A DNA stretch of 64,000 nucleotides, from NCBI RefSeq assembly GCF_000333895.2, contig NZ_ANFM02000002.1, forward strand, positions 168,557 through 232,556, in the 5' to 3' direction. The stretch's first letter is position 1; each line of letters opens with the position of its first letter. The translations under genes were made by a program, and so were the position numbers. This DNA is from Grimontia indica. GTDB lineage: Bacteria; Pseudomonadota; Gammaproteobacteria; Enterobacterales; Vibrionaceae. This document shows, piece after piece, positions 48,577 to 57,255 of the stretch. The notes beneath the pieces are model-generated. The model was not told the DNA's origin. It saw only the letters and a program-made list of their open reading frames with translations, and did no database searches.

Positions 48577-50169
48577 TTATTCTTGAATGTCTACGCCATA
48601 GAAGATGTGACCACCGAATGGGTCAATCTTGTAGTCTTTCACTTCTTTACGAACGGGCTCAAAGACCACTGAATGAGCAATGGTTGCCCACGGAGCCTGA
48701 TCTTTAAACACAACCTGTGCTTGCTCATACAGCTTGGTACGCTCAGCCACATCCGCCGTTTTCTTCGCCTGTTGGATTAGGTCTTCAAACGGCTGGTGGC
48801 ACCATTGTGCACGGTTTGAACCACCGACACCTGAACAGCCCAGCAGCACAGCGAGGAAGTTATCCGGGTCACCATTGTCACCGGTCCAACCCAACAGCAG
48901 GGTATCGTGCTCGCCAGTCTTAGAACGCTTGAGGTATTCACCCCACTCGTAAGTCACGATTTCCGCTTTCACGCCCAGTTTCGCCCAGTCCGCTTGAATC
49001 ACTTCCGCCATGCGGCGAGCATTCGGGTTGTAAGGACGTTGTACAGGCATCGCCCAGATGTTAGTGGTGAAACCGTCTTCTAGACCCGCTTCTTTCAGCA
49101 GCGCTTTCGCTTTATCCAGATCGTACGGGTAGTCCTGAATGGCATCGTTGTAAGACCAAATTGTTGGTGGAATTGGGTTTTTCGCCGCTTTACCTGCCCC
49201 CTGGAATACCGCATCAATGATGGCTTCTTTGTTGACTGCCATATTCAGCGCCTGACGTACACGAACGTCAGTGAATGGTGCTTTCTGGGTGTTAAATGCC
49301 AGGTAACCCACATTCAGACCTTCCTGACTCATCAGGTTAACCACTTCGTCAGAGCGCATGCGGTCAAGGTCAGCCGGGTTTGGATATGGCATCACGTGAC
49401 ACTCGCCTTTCTGTAGTTTCGCATAGCGAACTGACGCATCTGGCGTGATAGAGAACACCAGACGGTCGATAGGCGCTTTGCCTTCAAAGTACTCAGGGTG
49501 CGCAAGATAGCGAATAGTAGAGTCTTTCTTGTAACCTGCCAGTACAAACGGACCAGTACCTACAGGCTCAAGATCCAATTTCTCTGGTGTGCCCGCTTTC
49601 AGCATTTGATCAGCTTGCTCAGCAGACATGATAGACGCGAAATCCATCGCTAGATTGGCAATGAATGGCGCTTCTGGACGGGTCAGGTTGAACTTAACTG
49701 TGTAGTCATCAACTCGCTCGATTGAGCTGATCAGATCGCCCATTTCCATCGCGTTGAAGTACTCATAAGAGCCACCAGATACCTTATGGTATGGGTGGCC
49801 TTCGTCTTTCTGGCGCATGAAAGAGAAGATAACGTCATCCGCATTGAAATCACGGGATGGTTTGAAATCTTTGGTACTGTGGAATTTTACGCCTTCACGC
49901 AGTTTGAAGGTGTAAGAAAGGCCATCATCAGAGACAGTCCATGACTCTGCCAGACCTGGTACGATTTTGGTGGTACCGCGCTCGAACTGGACCAGACGGT
50001 TAAAGATTTGGCGAGAACTCGCATCAAAAGTTGTGCCTGAGGTGTAGAGCGACGGGTTAAATCCTTCTGGAGAGCCTTCCGAGCAGTAAACCAAGGTTTT
50101 TGCCTGTACTCCGGCTGCTACAGCTGACGCAATTAAAGCTGCACTCAGCTTCAACATTCCTGTTTTCAT
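48577..50169 (-). CDS. dppA: Periplasmic dipeptide-binding protein DppA
   Basis: A 530-residue solute-binding protein (SBP family 5). Signal peptide MKTGMLKLSAALIASAVAAG with cleavage near VQA; the mature chain starts KTLVYCSEGSPEGFNPSLYTSG, as in E. coli DppA. SBP_bac_5 segments ATKIVPGLAESW-like (TKIVPGLAESWTVSDDG) and LDLEPVGTGPFVL are clear. It delivers dipeptides, and in E. coli heme, to DppBC. ATG 50169 has GGAGT upstream; the frame opens at 50226. The long upstream AT-rich region should hold its regulation. Confidence 0.96.
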   Translation of the reverse strand: MKTGMLKLSAALIASAVAAGVQAKTLVYCSEGSPEGFNPSLYTSGTTFDASSRQIFNRLVQFERGTTKIVPGLAESWTVSDDGLSYTFKLREGVKFHSTKDFKPSRDFNADDVIFSFMRQKDEGHPYHKVSGGSYEYFNAMEMGDLISSIERVDDYTVKFNLTRPEAPFIANLAMDFASIMSAEQADQMLKAGTPEKLDLEPVGTGPFVLAGYKKDSTIRYLAHPEYFEGKAPIDRLVFSITPDASVRYAKLQKGECHVMPYPNPADLDRMRSDEVVNLMSQEGLNVGYLAFNTQKAPFTDVRVRQALNMAVNKEAIIDAVFQGAGKAAKNPIPPTIWSYNDAIQDYPYDLDKAKALLKEAGLEDGFTTNIWAMPVQRPYNPNARRMAEVIQADWAKLGVKAEIVTYEWGEYLKRSKTGEHDTLLLGWTGDNGDPDNFLAVLLGCSGVGGSNRAQWCHQPFEDLIQQAKKTADVAERTKLYEQAQVVFKDQAPWATIAHSVVFEPVRKEVKDYKIDPFGGHIFYGVDIQE

Positions 50170-50910
50170 CGTTTGACTCCATTTGGTTTGAACGATAAAC
50201 GGCCGCCTGACCACGTCACCCGGCAAAGGAAAACGCTTTCAACGTATCCTCTTGCAAAAAAGTCTTATCGGGAATGGCGGTGGTTCACATCAGCGGCCAG
50301 TTTAAAATTGTGCAAATAAGACACAATTTGTTGCTAAAAGAATCTGGCAAAGATTTCACAAAAAATCAACAAAGCAGCACAAAGTTCCATATTTACACTT
50401 CATCATCGCATAAATAGTCACTTTCACACGGTAAAACAGAGGAGTAAACAAAAGCCAAAGCAAAAACATAACCTAATGTTTTTAAAGAGTTTATTAAGTT
50501 AAATAAAAGGGTGGGCAAGTGAATATCTGAAGAAAAAGAGAAAGAATAGGCAGGAAATGAGATCAGCAGAAAGAAAGCCAATCAATGATATATCATCAGA
50601 AACATTTGTTAGCATTATCAGCTAAAAATCAACCAAACATGCCGGATAATAATCGAAAAAGCATCACGCACTAGAGTGCATAAATAGAGGCAAAGAAATG
50701 CATTAAACACGTTGAAATTGACGTTTTTCAGCATGACTGACTTCAAAGAATCGATATTTTTTCCATGAAGCTCTACTCAAGTGGTCAAAAATAGAACACT
50801 TATCGCATTTCCGCCAACCCTCAAAGGGATCCCCGCTAGCCATTTATATGCTTTATCAAAGTGCGGCCTTGCACCAAGTCAGATCAATAATTCCCTGCTT
50901 TACATGGGAA
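50170..50910. other. AT-rich intergenic region upstream of dppA
   Basis: About 740 bases with no supported gene. It holds the dppA promoter and a dyad at 50305-50329. An ORF antisense at 50393-50581 is short, AT-rich and Phe/Ser-rich without family features. The stretch 50340-50760 is strikingly A-rich. Confidence 0.5.
50305..50329. promoter_or_regulatory. Dyad upstream of dppA, possible operator
   Basis: AAATTGTG (50305-50312) / CACAATTT (50322-50329), perfect 8-base arms with a 9-base spacer, about 136 bases upstream of the dppA start. The arms are CRP-like, but the spacing does not match the CRP consensus, so the binding protein is not assigned. Confidence 0.4.
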
Positions 50911-50934
50911 AAGCCCGCTCTATTGAGCAGGCTT
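50911..50934 (-). terminator. Terminator-like hairpin, distal copy in tRNA cluster
   Basis: AAGCCCGCTC (50911-50920) / GAGCAGGCTT (50925-50934); the one mismatch becomes a G-U pair in the minus-strand RNA, followed by TTCCC. It is homologous to the hairpins at 51038-51064 and 51317-51338. Confidence 0.65.
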
Positions 50935-50943
50935 CTCTAAAAA

Positions 50944-51030
50944 GTGGCCAGTGAAGAGGGATTAGGTGGGACTGGCCTTCCGCCCCCGACCCAACATGCT
51001 GTAAGCATGTGTCCTCATTGAAGACCTTAG
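50944..51030 (-). pseudogene. Degenerate tRNA-Pro remnant
   Basis: GTGGCCAGTGAAGAGGGATT here differs at two positions from GTGGTCGGTGAAGAGGGATT at the 3' end of both intact tRNA-Pro genes, and both are preceded by related hairpins. After about 20 bases the similarity breaks down, and no cloverleaf or anticodon arm can be formed. It looks like a third repeat unit eroded by deletion. Confidence 0.6.
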
Positions 51031-51037
51031 AAACGAC

Positions 51038-51064
51038 GAAGCCCTGCTCATTGAGCAGGGCTTC
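51038..51064 (-). terminator. Hairpin downstream of tRNA-Pro copy 1
   Basis: Perfect GAAGCCCTGCTC (51038-51049) / GAGCAGGGCTTC (51053-51064), 3-base loop, 6 bases after the tRNA 3' end on the minus strand. Confidence 0.7.
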
Positions 51065-51070
51065 TAAATG

Positions 51071-51147
<77 letters not shown>

Positions 51148-51149
51148 AG

Positions 51150-51226
51150 TGGGGTGGCTGACGGGACTTGAACCCGCGACAACCGGAATCACAATCCGGG
51201 ACTCTACCAACTGAGCTACAGCCACC
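51150..51226 (-). tRNA. tRNA-His (anticodon GUG), copy 1
   Basis: A 77-nt gene with G-1 opposite discriminator C73, the tRNA-His identity pair, and encoded CCA. The acceptor stem is GTGGCTG / CAGCCAC; the anticodon loop TTGTGAT gives GUG. Confidence 0.97.
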
Positions 51227-51316
51227 ACTGTTTTGTTTCGCCAATTTCTTTTCGGGTTTGGCATTCCCGACAAGTTCAGAACTACTGAAAGTTCTACCCT
51301 TGCTTAAAACGACGAA

Positions 51317-51338
51317 AGCCCGCTTAATTGAGCGGGCT
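51317..51338 (-). terminator. Hairpin downstream of tRNA-Pro copy 2
   Basis: AGCCCGCT (51317-51324) / AGCGGGCT (51331-51338). It lies inside the tRNA transcript, so it may act in processing as well as termination. Confidence 0.55.
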
Positions 51339-51347
51339 CTCTGAATG

Positions 51348-51424
<77 letters not shown>

Positions 51425-51426
51425 AG

Positions 51427-51503
51427 TGGGGTGGCTGACGGGACTTGAACCCGCGACAACCGGAATCACAATCCGGGACTCTACCAACTGAGCTACAGCC
51501 ACC
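51427..51503 (-). tRNA. tRNA-His (anticodon GUG), copy 2
   Basis: Same as copy 1: G-1 and C73, anticodon GUG, encoded CCA. It is 34 bases downstream of tRNA-Arg in the minus-strand transcript. Confidence 0.97.
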
Positions 51504-51537
51504 ACTGTTTTATTTCGCCAAATTTTCTTTTCCGGAC

Positions 51538-51614
<77 letters not shown>

Positions 51615-51636
51615 TTGCCCCTGTCGGCGGAGTCGC

Positions 51637-51665
51637 ATATTACGGATATCGCCTCCTGCCGTCTA
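51637..51665 (-). promoter_or_regulatory. Predicted promoter of the tRNA operon
   Basis: On the minus strand: -35 TAGACG (51660-51665), 17-base spacer, -10 TAATAT (51637-51642), then a GC-rich discriminator GCGACTCC about 23 bases before tRNA-Arg, typical of stringently controlled stable-RNA promoters. Each box matches consensus at four of six positions. Confidence 0.55.
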
Positions 51666-51954
51666 GCACTTTTTTTAATTTTTTTTTCGAACGGTTTATT
51701 TTTATCCGATCGGGCTAAAAACAGTGCAGGCAGGCGATATCATAACGGTTTCACGCAACAATCTAAAGCGCTATAATCACTTAATCTTTACACGGAGTTA
51801 ACCTTATTTCGTCCATACTTCGTAATTAAGATCGTTACAATTGCTGAAAGGTCGACCCAGTTAGCCGATCCACCTCTACAATTGTGATAAAAATATCTAA
51901 CCGCATAAAAAACGTCCGATAATTCGGAACCAAAAAGATATTGGGAGTGAAACA
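51666..51954. other. Intergenic region between the tRNA operon and the cytochrome gene
   Basis: Holds long A/T runs upstream of the tRNA promoter and the cytochrome c5 promoter region. A TATAAT lies at 51772-51777 on the plus strand without a good -35 box. No gene seen. Confidence 0.4.
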
Positions 51955-52374
51955 GTGAGCGCAAAGGGAATTTTTTTACGTCGTTTAGCAGTATCTGCTG
52001 TCACCGCTTTGTTTCTGATGGGTACAGCGCACGCTGCTGACATGTCAGAAGAAGCCATTGCAGAACGCATCGCACCAGTCGGTTCCGTTTACTTGGACGG
52101 CGAAGCACCTGTTGAGACTGCGGCTGCACCATCAGGCCCACGTACCGGCGATTCCGTTTACAACACCTACTGTATGGCATGTCACGCGACAGGTGCCGCG
52201 GGCGCACCAAAAGTTAGCGACCCTGCCGCTTGGGAACCACGTCTTGCACAAGGCCGTGACACGCTGAACAAGCACGCCATCGAGGGCTTCAACGGCATGC
52301 CAGCACGCGGAACCTGTATGGATTGTTCTGATGACGAGATCGTGGCTGCTATCGACCACATGCTGTCTCTGTAA
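51955..52374 (+). CDS. Cytochrome c5-family monohaem protein
   Basis: A 139-residue periplasmic c-type cytochrome. Signal peptide to about THAAD (cleavage near residue 28). Haem site CMACH (Cys73, Cys76, His77), likely axial Met115 in GFNGMPARG, then CMDC (Cys121, Cys124), the extra cysteine pair of cytochrome c5. It carries electrons in the periplasm, likely to a terminal oxidase or reductase. The start is GTG 51955 behind GGGAGTG. It stands alone before a strong terminator. Confidence 0.92.
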   Translation: MSAKGIFLRRLAVSAVTALFLMGTAHAADMSEEAIAERIAPVGSVYLDGEAPVETAAAPSGPRTGDSVYNTYCMACHATGAAGAPKVSDPAAWEPRLAQGRDTLNKHAIEGFNGMPARGTCMDCSDDEIVAAIDHMLSL

Positions 52375-52392
52375 GGCATCCAAGATTGTGTG

Positions 52393-52419
52393 AAAAAGCG
52401 GCTTTCAAGCCGCTTTTTT
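52393..52419 (+). terminator. Terminator of the cytochrome c5 gene
   Basis: AAGCGGCTT (52396-52404) / AAGCCGCTT (52407-52415) followed by T4. Confidence 0.9.
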
Positions 52420-52512
52420 GATGCCTGTTTATCAGTCTGGAAGCAAGGACACTGAATTCCTCCGCTATATTGCCCATCATTCGCGCGTGTTTTCTTCTTT
52501 CCTGTTCCTAAG

Positions 52513-53091
52513 ATGACCGAATTTGAAAAAATGACCCAAGGCCTCTCCTTTAATGGGGGCGATGAAACGATTGATTCCATTCGCTCGAAAGCCTTCCAAC
52601 TCCTTCAACGCTACAACACTCTCCCGGTTGACCAATCCATTGATATTGCATCAGAGCTGTTTGGCAGCATTGGGGATGACTCAATGGTGATGCCGCCTTT
52701 CCACTGCGAATTTGGCAAAACCGTCCATATCGGTCCCAGTACCTTTATCAATATGGGTGCGATGATGTTGGATGGTGCACCAATTACCATTGGCAGCAAC
52801 GTGCTCATTGGCCCTAACTGCCAGTTTTACACCGCCGGCCACTCTATGGATTACCGCAGCCGACGCAAATGGGAAACCTTCTGCAAGCCAATCGTGGTGG
52901 GTGATGATGTCTGGGTAGGAGGCAATACGGTGATTTGCCAGGGCGTGACCATTGGTGCTCGCTCAGTGATCGCAGCCAATTCAGTAGTCACCAAAGACAT
53001 GCCGGAAGATTGTCTGATTGGTGGCACGCCAGCCAAAGTGATCCGCAAGCTGCACGAGAACGAATCGGCTGAAGAAGCTCTCGATGCATAA
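52513..53091 (+). CDS. Hexapeptide-repeat sugar O-acetyltransferase (Maa/LacA type)
   Basis: A 192-residue left-handed beta-helix acetyltransferase. The N-terminal Maa-like helix part is followed by hexapeptide turns (HIGPSTFINMGAMMLDG, ITIGSNVLIGPNCQFY), the catalytic His in TAGHSMDYRSRR and the C-terminal GGNTVICQGVTIGARSVIAANSVV and GTPAKVIRKL. It uses acetyl-CoA to acetylate sugars such as maltose, glucose or galactosides. No sugar operon is adjacent. It converges with rep at a shared terminator. Confidence 0.88.
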   Translation: MTEFEKMTQGLSFNGGDETIDSIRSKAFQLLQRYNTLPVDQSIDIASELFGSIGDDSMVMPPFHCEFGKTVHIGPSTFINMGAMMLDGAPITIGSNVLIGPNCQFYTAGHSMDYRSRRKWETFCKPIVVGDDVWVGGNTVICQGVTIGARSVIAANSVVTKDMPEDCLIGGTPAKVIRKLHENESAEEALDA

Positions 53092-53092
53092 A

Positions 53093-53120
53093 AGAAAAGC
53101 CGGAGTTATCCGGCTTTTCT
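53093..53120. terminator. Bidirectional terminator between acetyltransferase and rep
   Basis: AGAAAAGCCGGA (53093-53104) / TCCGGCTTTTCT (53109-53120), loop GTTA. Confidence 0.9.
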
Positions 53121-55139
53121 TTAGTCTTTTTTAAGCATTGCTCTGAGATTGGCGATTGCTGCCTGCCCTTTTGCCATTCTTTCTTCCTGTGTCTGGGGCT
53201 TTTTCTTCTCTTCCCATTCCACATCGTCGTATGGCAGCTCTTCAAGAAAACGGCTCGGCAGAGGCTTTATCAACTCACCGTACTGACGGCGCTCCTTACA
53301 AAGCGTAAAAGTCATCTCACGTTGCGCACGGGTAATGCCCACGTAGGCAAGACGGCGCTCTTCCTCCACATTGTCTTCGTCAATGCTCGATTGGTGCGGC
53401 AAAAAGCCTTCTTCCATTCCTACCAGATACACATACGGGAACTCGAGCCCTTTAGAGGCATGCAGCGTCATCAACTGCACCTGATCAGCATCGTCATCGT
53501 CCTCGCCACGCTCCATCATGTCACGCAGTGTCAGTCGCTGAACCACTTCACGAAGCGTCTTCACTTCGTTGTCGTAGTTATCACCTTCCAAGTCCGCCAC
53601 AATCCAGCTGTAGAGATCGGACACGTTCTTCATCCGCATCTCTGCTGCCTTAGGGCTGGCTGAGGTTTCGTAGAGCCAATCTTCATAGTGTGAGTCCCTC
53701 ACCAACGAGCGCACTGCATCAACCGCATCGCCGCGCTCAAACTGATCGGAAAGCTCAACAATCCAGCGGGTAAATCGTTGCAGGGATTCCAGACCACGAC
53801 CGTTTAGGTGCTCCTGAAGCCCCAATTCAAAACTCGCCGAAAACAAGCTTTTTCCACGCATGTTCGCGTATGTTCCCAGCTTTTCGAGTGTCACTGGGCC
53901 AATTTCGCGACGTGGCGTATTCACAATGCGCAAAAACGCATTGTCGTCATCCTGATTGGTCAGCAAACGAAGATACGCCATGATGTCTTTGATTTCTGCC
54001 CGCGCAAAGAATGAAGTGCCGCCAGAGATCTTGTAAGGAATACGGTTCTGCATCAGCGCTTTTTCGAACAAGCGCGACTGGTGATTGCCGCGGTATAAAA
54101 TCGCGTAATCTTTGTAGTCTGTGCGGTTCATAAATTTATGCGCAATGATCTCACCGACCACGCGCTCTGCTTCATGCTCTTCGTTGTTGGCTTTCAGCAC
54201 TTTGAGCATTTCACCGTCTGGCAACGCGGAGAACAGGGTTTTCTCAAACACGTGCGGGTTGTTGGCAATAAGGATATTCGCCGCACGCAGGATACGGCTG
54301 GTTGAGCGGTAGTTTTGCTCCAGCTTGATGACTTTGAGACTTGGAAAGTCCTGATTCAGCATCAAAAGGTTTTTTGGCTGCGCACCACGCCAGCTGTAAA
54401 TAGACTGGTCATCATCACCCACCACAGTGAAACGGGCTCGTTCACCCACCAGCAGTTTCACCAGCTGATATTGGCTGGTATTGGTGTCCTGATATTCATC
54501 CACCAGCAGGTAACGGATTTTACTTTGCCAGCGTTCCCGCACTTCCTGATTGGTTTTCAGCAGAATCACTGGCATCAGGATCAAATCATCAAAATCCAGC
54601 GCGTTGTAAGCCTTCATCTGCTTTTGGTACATGGCATAGCAATGGGCAAATAACTGGTCGCGTTCGCCCATCGCCGCAGATTCCGCCTGCTGAGGCGTCA
54701 GCATGTCATTCTTCCAGTTCGAGATGGTATGCAGCAATTGGTTGAGCAAATCCTTGTCGCCGTCGAGTTCATCTTCAGTCAGCTCTTTTAAAAGCGCCAT
54801 CTGGTCCTGATCATCAAACAGCGAGAAGCCCGCTTTCAACCCCAAACTTTTATACTCGCGACGGATGATATTCAGGCCGAGAGTGTGGAAGGTAGAGACC
54901 ATCAGCCCCCGCGCTTCCTGGCGGTTCAGCGTCTGGCCGACGCGCTCTTTCATTTCCCGCGCCGCTTTATTGGTAAAAGTTACCGCCGCAATGTGACGAG
55001 CCTTGTAGCCACACTGTTGGACCAGATAAGCAATTTTATTGGTGATCACACGTGTTTTACCGGAACCCGCACCAGCTAACACCAGGCAGGGCCCGGAGAC
55101 ATGGTGGACAGCGTCATTCTGAGCTGGATTAAGTTTCAT
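53121..55139 (-). CDS. rep: ATP-dependent DNA helicase Rep
   Basis: A 672-residue SF1A helicase. Motifs: [16 protein letters not shown], Ia [81 protein letters not shown]. It unwinds DNA 3'-5' and helps replication forks through obstacles. ATG 55139 ([11 protein letters not shown]) matches E. coli and has GAGGAA upstream; the frame opens at 55160. A MITE-like element begins 44 bases upstream of its start. Confidence 0.96.
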   Translation of the reverse strand: MKLNPAQNDAVHHVSGPCLVLAGAGSGKTRVITNKIAYLVQQCGYKARHIAAVTFTNKAAREMKERVGQTLNRQEARGLMVSTFHTLGLNIIRREYKSLGLKAGFSLFDDQDQMALLKELTEDELDGDKDLLNQLLHTISNWKNDMLTPQQAESAAMGERDQLFAHCYAMYQKQMKAYNALDFDDLILMPVILLKTNQEVRERWQSKIRYLLVDEYQDTNTSQYQLVKLLVGERARFTVVGDDDQSIYSWRGAQPKNLLMLNQDFPSLKVIKLEQNYRSTSRILRAANILIANNPHVFEKTLFSALPDGEMLKVLKANNEEHEAERVVGEIIAHKFMNRTDYKDYAILYRGNHQSRLFEKALMQNRIPYKISGGTSFFARAEIKDIMAYLRLLTNQDDDNAFLRIVNTPRREIGPVTLEKLGTYANMRGKSLFSASFELGLQEHLNGRGLESLQRFTRWIVELSDQFERGDAVDAVRSLVRDSHYEDWLYETSASPKAAEMRMKNVSDLYSWIVADLEGDNYDNEVKTLREVVQRLTLRDMMERGEDDDDADQVQLMTLHASKGLEFPYVYLVGMEEGFLPHQSSIDEDNVEEERRLAYVGITRAQREMTFTLCKERRQYGELIKPLPSRFLEELPYDDVEWEEKKKPQTQEERMAKGQAAIANLRAMLKKD

Positions 55140-55182
55140 GTGGTTCCTCTGTTCAATCACGCGATATTTAGCAGGTGCATTG

Positions 55183-55447
55183 TATACCCAAACAACCTGA
55201 AGATGCAGGATTCAGCGAGGTTGACTGGCGTTGTGATCGCGGCGCTCCTTTGCAGGTGTAGCCACCTCCATCAAAAAGGAGTAACAAAGAGCACGGCGTC
55301 AGTCAACTCGCCCGAAGGGAGGCCCTCAATGCGCCCACTTCTTTGTTAAATTCCACGGAAATAGAGTGCTATTCCTCGTGAAATTTGCCTCGAATTGAAC
55401 GCATTGATGGCCTCTGAATGCGAGCATCTTCAGGTCGTTTGGGTATA
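55183..55447. mobile_element. MITE-like element with 24-bp terminal inverted repeats
   Basis: TATACCCAAACAACCTGAAG... at 55183-55206 and its inverted copy at 55424-55447 match at 23 of 24 positions. The element is 265 bases long, encodes no protein and is rich in internal palindromes: CGAG-TTGACTG / CAGTCAA-CTCG, CTCCTTT / AAAAGGAG, AATAG / CTATT. It sits between the divergent rep and vexR genes and may carry a promoter or RNA structure. A transposase-dependent miniature element is the most likely nature; a copy elsewhere in the genome is needed to prove it. Confidence 0.7.
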
Positions 55448-55494
55448 GACGGAATAACGGCGCACTTCATCTTTCGTCGATTTTAAGGAAAGAG

Positions 55495-55523
55495 TTGGCA
55501 GTCTGTAACAAAATCCATACAAT
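55495..55523 (+). promoter_or_regulatory. Predicted vexR promoter
   Basis: -35 TTGGCA (55495-55500), 17-base spacer, -10 TACAAT (55518-55523); each box matches consensus at five of six positions. It lies 32 bases before the vexR start and overlaps the operator. Confidence 0.75.
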
Positions 55524-55543
55524 GAATGAACGTTCATTCATTG
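55520..55543. promoter_or_regulatory. TetR-type operator palindrome at the vexR promoter
   Basis: A perfect 24-base palindrome: CAATGAATGAAC followed by its reverse complement. It covers the end of the -10 box and ends 12 bases before vexR, the usual place for an autorepressor of the TetR family. Confidence 0.75.
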
Positions 55544-55555
55544 GAGCGCTGTGTT

Positions 55556-56125
55556 ATGTCTGACAAGAAAACACAGATCTTGGAAGCAACGGAACGCTTG
55601 TTGGCCCAGCATGGCTTTGATCGCCTCTCGATGCAGATGGTAGCAAAGGAAGCCGGGGTCGCAGCAGGCACCATTTACCGTTACTTTTCAGATAAAAACG
55701 ACTTATTGAGTCAACTTCGAAATCATGTGGTTCAGCAGTGTGCCACTAAGATGTTGGAAGGCCATGACGCGGATAAGCCGTTAAAGCAACAATTCGTCAC
55801 GCTGTGGCTAAATGCATGGCACTTAACCATTCGCCGAGACGATAACGCAATCAATCGGGAACAATTTGACAGTCTGCCCTATCAGAGAAACGGTGAGCAA
55901 CGCCTGATGGATTTAAAAGCTTTTGGTCCCATCCACCAGTTTTTCGAATCAGGAATTGCAGACGGAACATTCAAACCCCTCTCCACTTCAGTGCTTTCCG
56001 GCATTGGTATCGAGCCAGCTGTTTGCCTTGCACGCAAACAGGTACAAGGGGTCATAGAACTAGATGAATCAGCAATCGAGGATACGATCAACGCTTGCTG
56101 GGATGCTATCTGCCTTCATAGATAA
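55556..56125 (+). CDS. vexR: TetR-family regulator of the efflux operon
   Basis: A 189-residue TetR-family protein. The HTH is MVAKEAGVAAGTIYRYFSDKNDLL in residues about 30-55; the C-terminal ligand domain is variable, as usual. It lies directly upstream of an RND adaptor and pump (14 bases to the adaptor). The order matches V. cholerae vexRAB as I recall it. ATG 55556 follows the operator; the frame opens earlier at 55526, inside the palindrome, which I reject. A published report that VexR activates its operon should be checked before assuming repression. Confidence 0.85.
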   Translation: MSDKKTQILEATERLLAQHGFDRLSMQMVAKEAGVAAGTIYRYFSDKNDLLSQLRNHVVQQCATKMLEGHDADKPLKQQFVTLWLNAWHLTIRRDDNAINREQFDSLPYQRNGEQRLMDLKAFGPIHQFFESGIADGTFKPLSTSVLSGIGIEPAVCLARKQVQGVIELDESAIEDTINACWDAICLHR

Positions 56126-56139
56126 TCGGAGCAATCTAA

Positions 56140-57246
56140 ATGAAGAAATGGTTTGTAGTCATGTTAGTCGTGGCGGTTTTGCTATTCGGCACCGTGATTG
56201 GCTTTAACATGTTCAAGCAACAGAAAATTGCCGAATACATGGCAAACATGCCTGAGCCGGAATTCCCGGTCACAGCGGTAGAAATGGATTCAGTCGATTG
56301 GATCCCTACCATTGAGGCTATTGGTTTTATCGAACCAAACCAGGGCGTTACCCTGACCACAGAAGTCAGCGGCGTCATCGAAAACATCAACTTTGAATCC
56401 GGTCAGGCCGTCAAACAAGGTGATGTTTTGCTGGCATTAGACTCAAAAGTAGAAGTCGCGAACCTCAAGAGTACCCAAGCTCGCTTGCCTGCTGCTGAAG
56501 CGAAGTTCAAGCGCTACCAAGGTCTGTTCCGTAAAGGCTCAATTTCTAAAGAAGCCCTGGATGAAGCCGAAGCGAATTTCCGTTCACTGCAAGCTGATGT
56601 TGAAAGTCTAAATGCGTCGATTGATCGCCGTACCATTGATGCACCCTTTGATGGTGTCGTCGGTCTGCGTAACGTCTTCCTGGGTGAATACTTACAACCA
56701 GGCACAGAAATCGTGCGTCTAGAAGACACGTCAATCATGCGTCTGCGCTTTACTGTGCCACAAACCGACATTGCGAAAATCAAGTTGGGCCAGCAAATTG
56801 ATATCTCAGTAGATGCCTACCCAGACACACCATTTACCGGCAAGATCAGCGCAATCGAGCCTGCAGTTAACTTCCAGAGCGGTTTGATCCAGGTACAAGC
56901 AGATATTCCAAACAACCACGGCCAACTGCGCTCAGGTATGTTTGCCCGTGCAAACATCATTCTGCCAACGTTTGAAGACCAAATCGTTGTCGATCAGACT
57001 GCCATCAACTTCACCCTCTACGGTGAGAACGTGTATGTACTGCGTGAGGAAGACGGCGCAACCCGAGCCTATCAGCAGGTTGTGAAAGTCGGTGAGCGTA
57101 AAGATCACATCGCACACGTGCTGGAAGGTCTGGAGCCAGGTGACAAAGTCGTGACTTCCGGTCAGGTGCGTCTGAGCAACGGTGCGAAGGTACGTGTTGT
57201 GGAAAGTGATGCCCTCAATCCACCGGCAGAGCTGCCACAACTGTAA
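56140..57246 (+). CDS. vexA: RND efflux periplasmic adaptor subunit
   Basis: A 368-residue membrane-fusion protein. N-terminal anchor (about 4-22), then the lipoyl half VTLTTEVSGVIENINFESGQAVKQGDVLLALDS, an alpha-hairpin around 95-140, and the beta-barrel and membrane-proximal domains. It links the inner-membrane pump to an outer-membrane channel, which is not encoded here (TolC-type, elsewhere). It begins 14 bases after vexR and ends 9 bases before the pump. Confidence 0.88.
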   Translation: MKKWFVVMLVVAVLLFGTVIGFNMFKQQKIAEYMANMPEPEFPVTAVEMDSVDWIPTIEAIGFIEPNQGVTLTTEVSGVIENINFESGQAVKQGDVLLALDSKVEVANLKSTQARLPAAEAKFKRYQGLFRKGSISKEALDEAEANFRSLQADVESLNASIDRRTIDAPFDGVVGLRNVFLGEYLQPGTEIVRLEDTSIMRLRFTVPQTDIAKIKLGQQIDISVDAYPDTPFTGKISAIEPAVNFQSGLIQVQADIPNNHGQLRSGMFARANIILPTFEDQIVVDQTAINFTLYGENVYVLREEDGATRAYQQVVKVGERKDHIAHVLEGLEPGDKVVTSGQVRLSNGAKVRVVESDALNPPAELPQL

Positions 57247-57255
57247 GAGGCCGCT

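Noticed and set aside
50393..50581. 62-residue ORF upstream of dppA
   Set aside because: AT-rich, no ribosome site of note, Phe/Ser-rich low complexity, no family features.
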